24,047 nucleotides of DNA from CAYVBN01 sp964538565. GTDB lineage: Bacteria; Pseudomonadota; Alphaproteobacteria; Rhizobiales; Xanthobacteraceae. Below, in pieces: positions 1 to 7,733 of this stretch. The stretch lies in NCBI GenBank assembly GCA_964538565.1, contig CAZIGW010000154.1, forward strand, positions 1 through 24,047. The letters run 5' to 3'. The position numbers were made by a program, and so were the translations under genes. The number at the start of each line of letters is the position of its first letter. The stretch's first letter is position 1. The notes beneath the pieces were generated by a model. The model worked only from the letters and a program-made list of their open reading frames with translations. It had not been told where the DNA came from and ran no database searches.

Positions 1-101
1 TCGACGCGCCGGCGGATCTCGCGCAGGCCGAGCTTGTTGCAGTAGAAGTCGAGCGCCTCGTCGAGATTGCGGACGCGCAGCATGGTGTGAAGATAACGCA
101 T
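1..101 (-). CDS. gloA: Lactoylglutathione lyase (glyoxalase I), N-terminal part
   Basis: Only the first 33 codons lie in the window; the gene runs off the left edge. The reverse-strand translation begins MRYLHTMLRVRNLDEALDFY and continues CNKLGLREIRRR, which matches the start of bacterial glyoxalase I, including His5, the first metal ligand in the E. coli enzyme. The family isomerises the methylglyoxal-glutathione hemithioacetal to S-lactoylglutathione in the cytoplasm, using Ni or Zn. The ATG at 101-99 has an AGAGGTG ribosome binding site a few bases upstream. It is transcribed divergently from the sirtuin gene. The identification is strong for so short a fragment, but the rest of the protein cannot be checked. 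Confidence 0.85.
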   Translation of the reverse strand, partial: MRYLHTMLRVRNLDEALDFYCNKLGLREIRRRV

Positions 102-184
102 GAACACCTCTCGATTGACAGGCTCGGCCGGGAATCACCGCGGCACGATAGCCACGATATAGAACCCCGCATCGGAAACGCACC

Positions 185-949
185 ATGATCGCCCCCGACG
201 TCGAAACCGCAACCCGCCGGCTGCGCCAGATGGTCGACGATGCCGACCAGGTGCTCCCCTTCACCGGGGCCGGGATCTCGACCGAGTGCGGCATCCCGGA
301 CTTCCGTTCGCCCGGCGGGATCTGGACCAAGAACCGGCCGATTCCCTTCGACGAATTCCTGGCGAGCCGGGAAAGCCGCGACGAGTCGTGGCGGCGCCGA
401 TTCCAGATCGAGCCGCAGTTCGCCGCCGCGCGCCCGGGACGCGGCCATCTCGCACTTGCGAGCCTCTACCGGAGCGGCAAGGCGCCAGCGGTGATCACGC
501 AGAACATCGACAATCTGCACCAGGCGTCGGGCATCGCTCACGAGGACGTGATCGAACTGCACGGCAACACCACCTACGCGGTGTGTCTCGGCTGCGCGCG
601 CCGCTACGAACTCTCGTGGGTCAGGAGCCGCTTCGACGCAGCCGGTGGTTCGGCGCCGGACTGCGCCGAGTGCGGCGGACACATCAAGACGGCGACCATC
701 TCGTTCGGTCAGCCGATGCCGGAAGCCGCGATGCGCCGCGCCGAGCAACTGACGGCCGCGTGCGATCTCTTTCTCGCCATCGGCTCCTCGCTCGTGGTCT
801 GGCCGGCCGCCGGCTTTCCGCTGATGGCCAAGCGCAACGGCGCCAAGCTGGTGATTCTCAATCGCGATCCGACCGAATTCGACGACGTCGCCGATCTCGT
901 GATCCGCGCCGACATCGGCACGGTATTGGAGCCGCTCATCGCTCATTGA
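185..949 (+). CDS. SIR2-family NAD-dependent protein deacylase (sirtuin)
   Basis: The 254-aa protein has the complete sirtuin signature: GAGIS at residues 28-32 and GIPDFRSP at 36-43 (NAD-binding Rossmann part), TQNIDNLH at 105-112, catalytic His126 in ELHGN, a zinc knuckle with Cys134, Cys137, Cys160 and Cys163, and a C-terminal GSSLVV NAD-binding motif. Sirtuins remove acetyl or longer acyl groups from lysines while consuming NAD to give nicotinamide and O-acyl-ADP-ribose. Length is normal for a bacterial single-domain sirtuin and no active-site residue is missing. The Tyr/Arg pair of CobB-type desuccinylases is not obvious, so acyl preference is left open. It stands alone: the preceding gene is divergent and about 190 bp separate it from the next gene. 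No obvious SD precedes the ATG. Confidence 0.93.
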   Translation: MIAPDVETATRRLRQMVDDADQVLPFTGAGISTECGIPDFRSPGGIWTKNRPIPFDEFLASRESRDESWRRRFQIEPQFAAARPGRGHLALASLYRSGKAPAVITQNIDNLHQASGIAHEDVIELHGNTTYAVCLGCARRYELSWVRSRFDAAGGSAPDCAECGGHIKTATISFGQPMPEAAMRRAEQLTAACDLFLAIGSSLVVWPAAGFPLMAKRNGAKLVILNRDPTEFDDVADLVIRADIGTVLEPLIAH

Positions 950-969
950 ATCGGGTTGGGTGATGTTGT

Positions 970-984
970 TTTGCAACGTGCAAA
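970..984. promoter_or_regulatory. Inverted repeat in the cold-shock gene leader region
   Basis: TTTGCAACGTGCAAA is a perfect 6-3-6 inverted repeat in the AT-richer stretch between the sirtuin and cold-shock genes, about 155 bp before the cold-shock ATG. It could be an operator. It is followed by an A/T run (GAAAATTTTTGCAAG), so it might alternatively act as a weak terminator for the sirtuin gene. The sequence alone cannot decide. Confidence 0.3.
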
Positions 985-1140
985 GAAAATTTTTGCAAGA
1001 CGATGTACACAGGCGACGTCGCAGCTGTTGCGAAAATGCATTTTATTCTTTTCCATCTTCGCGTCGGTGTTATCTTCACCGATAGAGATTCGTTCAAGCG
1101 CCCTTGAAGAGGCGCCAGAAAGGCGGCAGCGTACGGCGTC

Positions 1141-1749
1141 ATGGCGTCGGACGGAATTGGGCCCAAGGGGCCGACAACGAGCTTCGGTTTCGTTCCCGAG
1201 ATCCTGGGCGAAATCGGAAACGAGGCGGCGGCATCCGTCATCGAGGTCACAGGCGTCATCAAGTGGTTTGACGTCTCGAAGGGCTACGGCTTCATCGTGC
1301 CCGACAACGGAATGGCGGACGTGCTGCTGCACGTGACCTGCCTGCGGCGTGACGGCTTCCAGACCGCCTACGAAGGCGCACGGGTCGTCTGCGAGGCGCT
1401 GCAGCGTCCGAAAGGATTGCAGGCATTCCGGATCATCTCGATGGACGAATCGACGGCTGTGCATCCGGCGCAATTGCCGCCGCCCCGCACGCACGTCACC
1501 GTCACCCCGACCAGCGGTCTCGAACGGGCGCAGGTCAAGTGGTTCAATCGCCTGCGCGGCTTCGGCTTCCTGACGCGCGGCGAAGGAACCCCGGACATCT
1601 TCGTCCACATGGAGACGCTGCGGCGCTACGGCATCACCGAACTGCGACCCGGCCAGACGGTGTTCGTGCGTTTCGGACCCGGACCGAAGGGCCTGATGGC
1701 GGCCGAGGTGCGCCCCGACGGCGGACCGCACGGACCGGCGTCGCACTGA
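1141..1749 (+). CDS. Cold-shock protein with two cold-shock domains
   Basis: The 202-aa protein contains two OB-fold cold-shock domains. The first spans residues 37-101, with KWFDVSKGYGF (RNP1-like) and VLLHV (RNP2-like). The second spans 129-192, with KWFNRLRGFGFLT and IFVHM. The domains bind single-stranded DNA or RNA through these aromatic motifs. The tandem form, with a proline-rich linker (QLPPPRTHV), is typical of Rhizobiales and about three times the length of E. coli CspA. The N-terminal 35 residues are not part of a domain, so the true start could be internal; the ATG at 1141 lacks a well-placed SD. The gene has a long AT-rich leader of about 190 bp, as many cold-shock genes do, which suggests post-transcriptional control (inference). 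Confidence 0.92.
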   Translation: MASDGIGPKGPTTSFGFVPEILGEIGNEAAASVIEVTGVIKWFDVSKGYGFIVPDNGMADVLLHVTCLRRDGFQTAYEGARVVCEALQRPKGLQAFRIISMDESTAVHPAQLPPPRTHVTVTPTSGLERAQVKWFNRLRGFGFLTRGEGTPDIFVHMETLRRYGITELRPGQTVFVRFGPGPKGLMAAEVRPDGGPHGPASH

Positions 1750-1904
1750 ACGTCGGTCTCTTCGTCTCTTCTCGACAATCTCCGGCAACCGGGCGGGGCA
1801 TCGACGACCCTTGAGCCCGGTCGCGTCGCATGCAATGCAATGCGAGGCGGGCGCCTGCATCGACGCTGAGCGTCCGGCGGGGCGCGTGAGGTGAGGCTGC
1901 AGTC

Positions 1905-2366
1905 ATGAGTGGCAAGCATTTCGTCTGTGCGTTGGTCTTGCTGTGCGCATCGGTGTTCGGGACGGCCGCCCGGCTCGCGGCGGCCGAGCAGCAGGCGCTC
2001 GAGATCGTCAGCAGGTCCGGCGTCCACGTGTTCTCGGTCGAACTCGCCGTCACCGACGAGGAACGCAGCCGCGGACTCATGTTCCGCAAGTCGCTGCCGG
2101 AGGGGCGCGGCATGCTGTTCGATTTCAAGCGCGACCAGGACGTCGCCATGTGGATGAAGAACACCTATCTCCCGCTCGACATGATCTTCATCCGCGCCGA
2201 TGGTCGGATCGCGCGCATCGCGGAGAACACGGAACCGCTGTCGACTGCCATCATTCCGTCGGGCGGGCCGGTGCGCGCAGTCCTCGAGGTGATCGGCGGA
2301 ACGGCGCAGAAGCTCGGGATCCGGCCGGGCGACCGGGTGGCCCACCCGATGTTCGGCGGGCGCTGA
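1905..2366 (+). CDS. Secreted DUF192 family protein
   Basis: This 153-aa protein starts with a signal peptide: a short basic start, a hydrophobic core (FVCALVLLCASVFG) and an Ala-rich cleavage region near residues 25-27. The mature part has the DUF192 pattern: VELAVTDEERSRGLMFR, then FDFKRDQDVAMWMKNTYLPL, then DMIFIRADGRI, and a C-terminal GIRPGDRV motif. DUF192 proteins form a small beta-barrel; their biochemical role is unknown. The length fits the family. A GAGGTGAGG ribosome binding site lies before ATG 1905. The order cold-shock gene, DUF192, tRNA-Pro, NDUFS4 is, as I recall, a common arrangement in Bradyrhizobium relatives, which argues that this part is core chromosome. Confidence 0.9.
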   Translation: MSGKHFVCALVLLCASVFGTAARLAAAEQQALEIVSRSGVHVFSVELAVTDEERSRGLMFRKSLPEGRGMLFDFKRDQDVAMWMKNTYLPLDMIFIRADGRIARIAENTEPLSTAIIPSGGPVRAVLEVIGGTAQKLGIRPGDRVAHPMFGGR

Positions 2367-2436
2367 CCCGGCTTGCTGGGCCGGGGCGAAGCGTGTATCG
2401 AGGCCGGACTGGAGACCTGCGGGCCGTTCACCCTGG

Positions 2437-2513
2437 CGGGGCATAGCGCAGCCTGGTAGCGCATCTGCTTTGGGAGCAGAGGGTCGCAGGTTCAAATCCT
2501 GCTGCCCCGACCA
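2437..2513 (+). tRNA. tRNA-Pro (anticodon TGG)
   Basis: The 77-nt cloverleaf can be drawn by hand. The acceptor stem CGGGGCA (2437-2443) pairs with TGCCCCG (2503-2509), followed by discriminator A2510 and an encoded CCA (2511-2513). The anticodon stem TCTGC (2464-2468) pairs with GCAGA (2476-2480) around the loop TTTGGGA, giving anticodon TGG at 2471-2473. The T-loop is TTCAAAT within GCAGG/CCTGC. It decodes CCA and, by wobble, other Pro codons. No integrase or att duplication is visible next to it. Confidence 0.97.
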
Positions 2514-2550
2514 CTATCCTCGGGGTCTCGCGATCAACACGGCCTGACAC

Positions 2551-2856
2551 ATGGTTGCACGCATCTACAGACCGGCACGAACCGCGATGCAGTCCGGCAC
2601 CGCCAAGACCAAGGATTGGGTGCTCGACTACGAACCCGAGGAGCCGCGGCAGGTCGAGCCGCTGATGGGCTGGACGAGCTCCGGCGACATGCGTCAGCAG
2701 CTGCGGCTGCGGTTCGAGACCAAGGAAGAGGCCGTGGCGTATTGCGAGCGGCACGGCATCGCCTACGTGGTGCGCGAGCCGAACGAACCGGCGCGCCGCC
2801 GCATAGCCTATGCGGACAATTTCGCCTACGACCGCCGCGGCCCCTGGACACACTGA
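2551..2856 (+). CDS. NADH dehydrogenase accessory subunit, NDUFS4 family (ETC complex I)
   Basis: The 101-aa protein matches the alphaproteobacterial homologue of the mitochondrial 18-kDa complex I subunit. It begins ARIYRPARTAMQSG and contains TKDWVLDYEP, then LMGWTSSGDMRQQLRLRF, FETKEEAVAYCERHGI and a C-terminal YADNFAYDRRGPWTH. These are the characteristic blocks of the family (an N-terminal Arg/Ser-rich strand, the central GWTSSxD motif and the final NF motif). It sits peripherally on the matrix-arm equivalent of NADH:ubiquinone oxidoreductase, near the NADH-oxidising module. No SD is evident before ATG 2551; it starts 37 bp after tRNA-Pro, so it may be co-transcribed with the tRNA. Confidence 0.93.
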   Translation: MVARIYRPARTAMQSGTAKTKDWVLDYEPEEPRQVEPLMGWTSSGDMRQQLRLRFETKEEAVAYCERHGIAYVVREPNEPARRRIAYADNFAYDRRGPWTH

Positions 2857-3068
2857 CCGCCGCCGGACAGCCGCGGCGAGGGCGCGTCGATCTCTTGCAT
2901 CACGAAGGGTCGCGCGGTTCGAACTCCAAACAAGCACTGTGAATTGGGCGGCCACGCGCGGCGCGAATTCGCGCGGCATCGCCATCGCTTGTGCGCGCGT
3001 GCGGCGATGTTGCGGCGCGATAAGAGTTTGCGTTGCGTTCCGCAGGTGCCAATGCCACACTTTTCCTG

Positions 3069-3116
3069 ATTACGGTAATTCTTTGGCCCCCAGGCTCAAA
3101 ACGCAGACACTTGTCT
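3069..3116 (+). promoter_or_regulatory. Candidate operators upstream of the thiamine-diphosphate enzyme gene
   Basis: The 304-bp gap 2857-3160 holds no gene. Two palindromic sites stand out: ATTACGGTAAT (3069-3079, a 5-1-5 repeat) and AGACACTTGTCT (3105-3116, a 5-2-5 repeat), the latter 45 bp before the start codon. The second shares ACTTGTC with the palindrome at 5686-5698, so both downstream genes could answer to one regulator (inference). Confidence 0.3.
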
Positions 3117-3160
3117 AGGATGGCGCGCCCCGACGCAGGGGCACGTCAAGGGAGGTGACG

Positions 3161-5146
3161 ATGGGAAAACTCCGCGAAACGACGAAGGTGGATCGGCGCA
3201 AATTCCTGACCGGCGTGGCGGTTGCGGGTGCCGCAACGGCTGTGTCCGCGCCGGATGCCGTGAAAGCGGCCGCGCCGGCAGCGGCCGATGCGGCGAAATC
3301 GGTGAAGCCGTCCGCCGTTCGTCCATCCGCGGCGGTGGCTGCGGCCGAGACCGCGCCCCCGAAGGAACTGGCCCCGGCACATGGTCCCGCCGGGTCCGAC
3401 TTCATGGTCGACGTCATCAAGACACTCGACATCGAATACGTTCCCTGTAATCCCGCATCGAGCTTCCGCGGCCTGCACGAGTCGCTCATCAACTACGGCG
3501 GCAACAAGAAGCCCGAATTCCTCACCTGCGCCCACGAGGAATCCTCGGTCGGCATCGCCCACGGCTACTTCAAGATCGCGGGCAAGCCGCTGATGTGTCT
3601 GGTCCACGGGACCGTCGGCCTGCAGCACGCCGCCATGGCGATCTACAATGCCTGGTGCGACCGCGTTCCCGTGATCGTCATGGGAGGCACCGATCTCGAC
3701 GCTTCCAAGCGTCCGCCAGGCGTGCCGACGATCCATTCGGCGCAGGACATCAACGCCCTGGTGCGCGATTTCACCAAGTGGGACGACCAGCCGGTGTCGC
3801 TGCAGCACTTCGCGCAGTCGTTCGTGCGCGCCTACAAGATCGCGATGACGCCGCCCTACGAGCCGGTGATGATCGCGCTCGACGCGGAGATCCAGGAGCA
3901 GACGATCCATGATCGCGAGAGCCTGACGATCCCGCGTTACGTGCCCACCGCGCCGCCGCAGGGCGATGCGAACGCGGTGCGCGAAGCGGCGCGGTTGCTC
4001 GCGAACGCCGAGCGGCCGGTGATCGTGGTCGACCGCGCGGCGCGCACGGCGAACGGCGTCAAGCTTCTGGTCGAACTCGCCGAGGCGCTGCAGGCCCCGG
4101 TCGTCGATCGCAAGGGCCGGATGAACTTCCCCAACACCCATCATCTCTATCAGACCGGCCGCGGCCGCGCCCTGATCGGCCAGGCGGACGTCATCATCGG
4201 GATGGAGCTCACGGACTATTGGGGCACGGTCAACGGCTGGGTCGACAATGGCGCGGAAGACGGGGTGGGCCTGCGCGAATCCCACATCAAGCCGAACACG
4301 AAGCTGATCAGCATTTCGAGCGTCGGCCTTGCGACGAAGTCTAACTATCAGGACTTCCAGCGCTTCCAGCCGGTAGACATCGACATCGCGGGCGACGCCG
4401 AGGCCACGCTGCCGTCCCTGATCGAAGCCGTGAAGGCGGCGATCCCGAACGACCGCAAGGCGGCGCTCGAGAAGCGCGGCGAGGCCTTCAAGAAGGCGTG
4501 GGCGCAAACACGCGATCGGACCAAGGCGGCGGCGGCGATCGCCTGGGACGCGAGCCCGATCAGCACCGCGCGCATGAGCATGGAGATCTGGGCGCTGATC
4601 AAGGATCTCGACTGGTCGCTCGTCAGCCGCGACCTGTTTGTCAGCGGGTGGCCCACCCGGCTGTGGCCGATGGAGAAGTACTACCACCACATCGGCGGAC
4701 CGGGCGGCTACGGCGTCGGCTATGGTCTGCCGGCGGCGGTCGGCGCCGCGCTTGCCAACAAGGCGCACGGCCGGTTCTCGATCAACATCCAGTGCGACGG
4801 CGACCTGATGTATGCGCCGGGCGCGTTGTGGACCGCGGCGCGTCACCAGATTCCGCTGCTCTCGGTGATGCACAACAACCGCGGCTATCACCAGGAGGTG
4901 ATGCATGTGCAGCGCATGTCGAACCGGCGCAACCGCGTCGCCTACCTCGGCAAGGACCTCGGACCGCTCGGCACCCGGATCGAGAACCCGAACATCGACT
5001 ACGCCAAGCTCGCCGCGTCGATGGGAATGTGGTCGGCCGGTCCGATCACCGATCCGAAGGATCTGGCGCCGACGTTGAAGAAGGCCGTCGAGGTGGTCAA
5101 AGCCGGTGAACCGGCGTTGGTCGACGTCGTCACGCAGCCGCGTTGA
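3161..5146 (+). CDS. Tat-exported thiamine-diphosphate-dependent enzyme (acetolactate synthase-like)
   Basis: I chose ATG 3161 because AAGGGAGG ends 5 bp before it; a GTG two codons upstream lies inside that ribosome binding site. The 661-aa protein starts with a twin-arginine signal (DRRKFL at 11-16, then an Ala-rich hydrophobic stretch) and an Ala/Pro-rich linker to about residue 75. Then comes the three-domain thiamine-diphosphate architecture: a Pyr domain with Glu126 in CAHEESSVG (the cofactor-activating Glu), a central domain, and a C-terminal PP domain with CDGD (546-548) and HNN (572-573) forming the Mg-diphosphate site. The fold is that of acetolactate synthase, benzoylformate decarboxylase and relatives. 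The substrate is unknown. Export of a folded cofactor enzyme is unusual for the family. The gene directly precedes a cytochrome c gene (11-bp gap), which suggests a periplasmic oxidation feeding electrons to the cytochrome. Confidence 0.9.
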   Translation: MGKLRETTKVDRRKFLTGVAVAGAATAVSAPDAVKAAAPAAADAAKSVKPSAVRPSAAVAAAETAPPKELAPAHGPAGSDFMVDVIKTLDIEYVPCNPASSFRGLHESLINYGGNKKPEFLTCAHEESSVGIAHGYFKIAGKPLMCLVHGTVGLQHAAMAIYNAWCDRVPVIVMGGTDLDASKRPPGVPTIHSAQDINALVRDFTKWDDQPVSLQHFAQSFVRAYKIAMTPPYEPVMIALDAEIQEQTIHDRESLTIPRYVPTAPPQGDANAVREAARLLANAERPVIVVDRAARTANGVKLLVELAEALQAPVVDRKGRMNFPNTHHLYQTGRGRALIGQADVIIGMELTDYWGTVNGWVDNGAEDGVGLRESHIKPNTKLISISSVGLATKSNYQDFQRFQPVDIDIAGDAEATLPSLIEAVKAAIPNDRKAALEKRGEAFKKAWAQTRDRTKAAAAIAWDASPISTARMSMEIWALIKDLDWSLVSRDLFVSGWPTRLWPMEKYYHHIGGPGGYGVGYGLPAAVGAALANKAHGRFSINIQCDGDLMYAPGALWTAARHQIPLLSVMHNNRGYHQEVMHVQRMSNRRNRVAYLGKDLGPLGTRIENPNIDYAKLAASMGMWSAGPITDPKDLAPTLKKAVEVVKAGEPALVDVVTQPR

Positions 5147-5157
5147 GGGGAGGAACC

Positions 5158-5508
5158 ATGCATCGTTATCGCGTTCGCGTGGGGCTGGCGGCCTTGGCTG
5201 CCGGCCTCCTGTTCGGTCACGGCACCGTGTCGGCCGCCTCGGCCGAGCACGGCAAGGCCGCGTTCCTGCAGCACGGTTGCTGGCAATGTCACGGCACGCA
5301 GGGGCAGGGCACTTCGGCGGGGCCGAAGCTGGCGCCCGATCCGCTGCCGTTCGAGACGCTCTCGACCTTCGTGCGCACGACGTCGCGGCGGATGCCGCCG
5401 TTCAGCGAGAAAATTCTCTCGAATGACGATCTCGCCGACATCTACGCCTATCTGTCGTCGATTCCAAAAAGCCCGGATCCCAAGAGCATCTCGCTGCTCA
5501 ATCCGTAG
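5158..5508 (+). CDS. Small periplasmic c-type cytochrome
   Basis: The 116-aa protein has a signal peptide (basic start, hydrophobic VGLAALAAGLLFG, cleavage near residues 26-29), one haem-binding motif CWQCH at 41-45, and RMPPFS with Met79 as the likely second axial ligand. The C-terminal ILSNDDLADIYAYLSSIP is the closing helix of class I cytochromes c. ATG 5158 follows GGGGAGGA, and the preceding stop is 11 bp upstream, so it forms an operon with the thiamine-diphosphate enzyme. It probably accepts electrons from that enzyme in the periplasm; this is inferred from gene order. A strong terminator follows. Confidence 0.93.
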   Translation: MHRYRVRVGLAALAAGLLFGHGTVSAASAEHGKAAFLQHGCWQCHGTQGQGTSAGPKLAPDPLPFETLSTFVRTTSRRMPPFSEKILSNDDLADIYAYLSSIPKSPDPKSISLLNP

Positions 5509-5533
5509 TCGCGCGCCCGAGGGCGCAGGACAG

Positions 5534-5566
5534 ATCCCCCGGCCGTCCGGCCGGGGGATTTTGATT
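5534..5566 (+). terminator. Rho-independent terminator after the cytochrome c gene
   Basis: ATCCCCCGGCC (5534-5544) pairs perfectly over 11 bp with GGCCGGGGGAT (5549-5559) around a 4-nt loop, followed by TTTTGATT. It lies 26 bp past the cytochrome stop and closes the two-gene operon. Confidence 0.88.
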
Positions 5567-5685
5567 CGCGCCGGCCCCGATGCAGGACCTGCGGCCTTGG
5601 CGGCCCGGCCGGGCGACGGCCAGGGCGTGTTTGGTCGCATTTTCTGCGGCCAACCGGCGCCCACTCCGCCGCAAGATGCTCTAGA

Positions 5686-5698
5686 CTTGTCCGACAAG
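5686..5698. promoter_or_regulatory. GntR-type palindrome before the binding-protein gene
   Basis: CTTGTCCGACAAG is a perfect 6-1-6 palindrome 46 bp upstream of the start. It resembles the TTGT-N-ACAA type of site bound by FCD-subfamily GntR regulators (family knowledge). ACTTGTC recurs at 3110-3115. No regulator gene is in the window. Confidence 0.4.
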
Positions 5699-5743
5699 AA
5701 GCGCCGCATCGAAGGCGGGCAGACAGTCACGGGGAGGATGCAA

Positions 5744-6814
5744 ATGTCTCAGCGCGGAGCAGCCCTCGTTCGCGCCGTTGCCGGCGTCGCAGGCGTGGCA
5801 GCGCTCGCCGTTCACGTCCAGTCCGCCGCCGCGCAGGGGCCCGCCGGCAGTGCCCCGAAACCGTCCGAAAGCTGGAACGCTCCGGACATGCTCGCGTCGG
5901 CGCGCGCCGAAGGCGCGCTTCTCGTGTACGGTTCGATGAACGAGCAGGAAGCTCTGCCGCTGTGGAAACGGTTCGAGGAGGCGACCGGAATCAAGGTGAA
6001 TTATGTGCGCTCCTCCGACACGGCGATCTGGAGTCGTGTCGCCATCGAAAACCGCGCAAAACAGCATTCGTGGGACGTCGCGGTGACGACCGCTGTGAGC
6101 ACGGTCCCGCGGGAGTTTCTCGCACCGTTCGATCCGCCGCAGGCGTCCGGCCTCATCCCGCAGGCAAAAGACCCCGACCGCTATTGGTACGGCGTGTACG
6201 CCAACTACAACACGCCGTCCTACAACACGAACCTCGTCGAGCCATCGGACCTTCCGAAAAGCTACGAGGAGTTCGCGCGGCACAAGGAATGGGCGGGAAA
6301 AATCGCGATCGACAACACCGACTACGAATGGCTGAGCGGCCTGTTCGCCTATTTCGGCGAGGAACGCGCGCGCGCGCTCGTTGCCGACATCATCGCCAAT
6401 CTCGATCCGGTGGTCGTGGACGGACACCTCGCGCTGGCGCGGTCGGTCGGGTCGGGCGAATACCGGCTCGCACTCAACAACTACGCCTCCCTCACGCTCA
6501 ACGTGAAGCTCGGCGGCGCGCCAACCGACTTCTTCGCACTCGACCCGGTCTCGGTGTTCTTCGGCGCGGTCGCCATGAACGCGCAGGCGCCGCATCCCAA
6601 GGCCGGCCTGCTGGCCGCCAATTTTCTGCTGAGCCGGGAAACGCAGCAGTTTCTCACGCGCCGCGGACGGCTGCCGACCCGGCCCGACGTGGAACCCAAC
6701 CCTCGCGGGGCGCTTGACGGTATCCGCAAGAAAAAGGTGGTCGCCGCCGTGCTTTCACCGCGCGATCAGAAGAAGTGGCAAACCCGTTTCAAGGAACTGT
6801 TTCAACATCGTTGA
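5744..6814 (+). CDS. ABC transporter periplasmic substrate-binding protein (iron/spermidine-type)
   Basis: I chose ATG 5744 because GGGGAGG (5731-5737) is correctly spaced from it; ATG 5738 directly abuts the SD. The 356-aa product has a signal peptide (hydrophobic AALVRAVAGVAGVAALAV, cleavage after SAAAQ). The mature part has features of the Fbp/PotD-type binding-protein fold: EGALLVYGSMNEQEALPLWKRF, FEEATGIKVNYVR, an internal hinge segment around YGVYANYNTPSYNTN, and the late segment HPKAGLLAANFLLSRETQQF. Such proteins capture ferric ions, small anions or polyamines for a permease. No permease or ATPase gene is adjacent, so this is an orphan binding protein; the substrate cannot be read from the sequence. 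A GntR-like palindrome precedes it. Confidence 0.85.
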   Translation: MSQRGAALVRAVAGVAGVAALAVHVQSAAAQGPAGSAPKPSESWNAPDMLASARAEGALLVYGSMNEQEALPLWKRFEEATGIKVNYVRSSDTAIWSRVAIENRAKQHSWDVAVTTAVSTVPREFLAPFDPPQASGLIPQAKDPDRYWYGVYANYNTPSYNTNLVEPSDLPKSYEEFARHKEWAGKIAIDNTDYEWLSGLFAYFGEERARALVADIIANLDPVVVDGHLALARSVGSGEYRLALNNYASLTLNVKLGGAPTDFFALDPVSVFFGAVAMNAQAPHPKAGLLAANFLLSRETQQFLTRRGRLPTRPDVEPNPRGALDGIRKKKVVAAVLSPRDQKKWQTRFKELFQHR

Positions 6815-6927
6815 GATGATTGCCCGAAAAACGCCACGATGGAACTGTCGTTCCGTTGGAACCCGGCGGTACGCAAAGGAGTTGACGTCCTGCAGATTGT
6901 GGGTGGGGGCAACGCCAAGGATCCACA

Positions 6928-7113
6928 ATGCATACCTCCGAAGAATACCGAAAATTCTACGAACAATGCCGCCGTGCTTGCAGCGAAATGGATTCTCCCG
7001 AACAACGTGCGATGATGGCGTCCATGGCCGAGACCTGGCTGCTTCTCGCCCGCAAGGCCGCCGCTCAGGAGCGCCTGCGCAAGAACGCCCCATCCGAGCC
7101 CACCTCCAACTGA
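6928..7113 (+). CDS. Small conserved helical protein, unknown function
   Basis: The 61-aa protein begins MHTSEEYRKFYEQCRRAC and contains MMASMAETWLLLARKAA, the pattern of small all-helical proteins that are numerous in Bradyrhizobium-type genomes (YRKxxEECR, then MAETWLxLA). Their function is not known. An AAGGA ribosome binding site lies before ATG 6928. It ends 7 bp from the convergent minus-strand gene. The regular amphipathic pattern supports a real gene despite its length. Confidence 0.65.
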   Translation: MHTSEEYRKFYEQCRRACSEMDSPEQRAMMASMAETWLLLARKAAAQERLRKNAPSEPTSN

Positions 7114-7120
7114 CGGACGT

Positions 7121-7714
7121 TCACGCGGAGCGCCGCGACGGAAGTCGAGAACCGCCCGCACGGGCGGGGAGGGACGCGTCGCGTTCGTCCGCCATGCCCG
7201 CAGCCGACTGACCGGCGCCGGCCGGCACCCGCGCAGGCAGACCGGAAGGCACATCGCCGCAGGTCGCGCCATCCTCCCGACCACATTGACCGCCGCGCGC
7301 CGGAGCGGGATTCCGGTGATCGGGGTCTTGGGCCTGCCGGGCGCAGTGCTCGCGCGCCAGTCGCAGGGCGGCCTCGAAACGGGGCAGTTCGACCGCGCGC
7401 GCAGTCGAACAGCGATATCGCCAGCGGTCGACCTCGAAGCGAAGACGCTCGACGTCGTAGCCGAACCCGGCGGCAATCCGCCTGGCGTCGGCCTCGAGGG
7501 CCTGGATCGCCGCCGCGTGCGCACGATTGCGCCGGGCGAGGTCGCGATTGGTGTCGCGCTCGAAACGGGCCGCGCGCCACCGGCGGCGCAGGGCCTGGGC
7601 GAGTTCCAGGCCGGGGACAACGGACATTTCGGCCCAGGCTGCACGCAAGATGGCGGCGCGGTCGAAGCTGTCGTCGGCACGGGTGAGGTGGCGCGTGATT
7701 TCGAAGAGCGGCAC
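7121..7714 (-). CDS. Unknown protein, probably phage- or island-associated
   Basis: This 197-aa reading frame starts at GTG 7714 with GGAG 9 bp upstream. I do not recognise a family. Residues 1-130 look like a real protein: LFEITRHLTRADDSFDRAAI, an Arg-rich helical stretch with ALRRRWRAARFERDTNRD, ALEADARRIAAGFGYD, and FEAALRLAREHC. The last 60 residues are Cys/Gly/Pro-rich and less convincing. The frame also reads sensibly upstream of the GTG for about 20 codons (SELARSAIVSDLETTAEIAH) without a start codon, so the true start may be unusual or the 5' end may be altered. It is downstream of the repressor gene on the same strand, 152 bp away, with GGAAAC repeats in between. Overlapping plus-strand frames are weaker. 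Confidence 0.5.
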   Translation of the reverse strand: MPLFEITRHLTRADDSFDRAAILRAAWAEMSVVPGLELAQALRRRWRAARFERDTNRDLARRNRAHAAAIQALEADARRIAAGFGYDVERLRFEVDRWRYRCSTARAVELPRFEAALRLAREHCARQAQDPDHRNPAPARGGQCGREDGATCGDVPSGLPARVPAGAGQSAAGMADERDASLPARAGGSRLPSRRSA

Positions 7715-7733
7715 GTGGGCGATCTCCGCGGTT

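Noticed and set aside
2437..2513. tRNA-Pro as the attachment site of the phage cassette
   Set aside because: No integrase, no duplicated tRNA 3' end in the window, and core-type genes lie between the tRNA and the phage genes.
3146..4906. 586-aa minus-strand frame
   Set aside because: It is an Arg/His/Val-rich antisense shadow of the thiamine-diphosphate enzyme gene.
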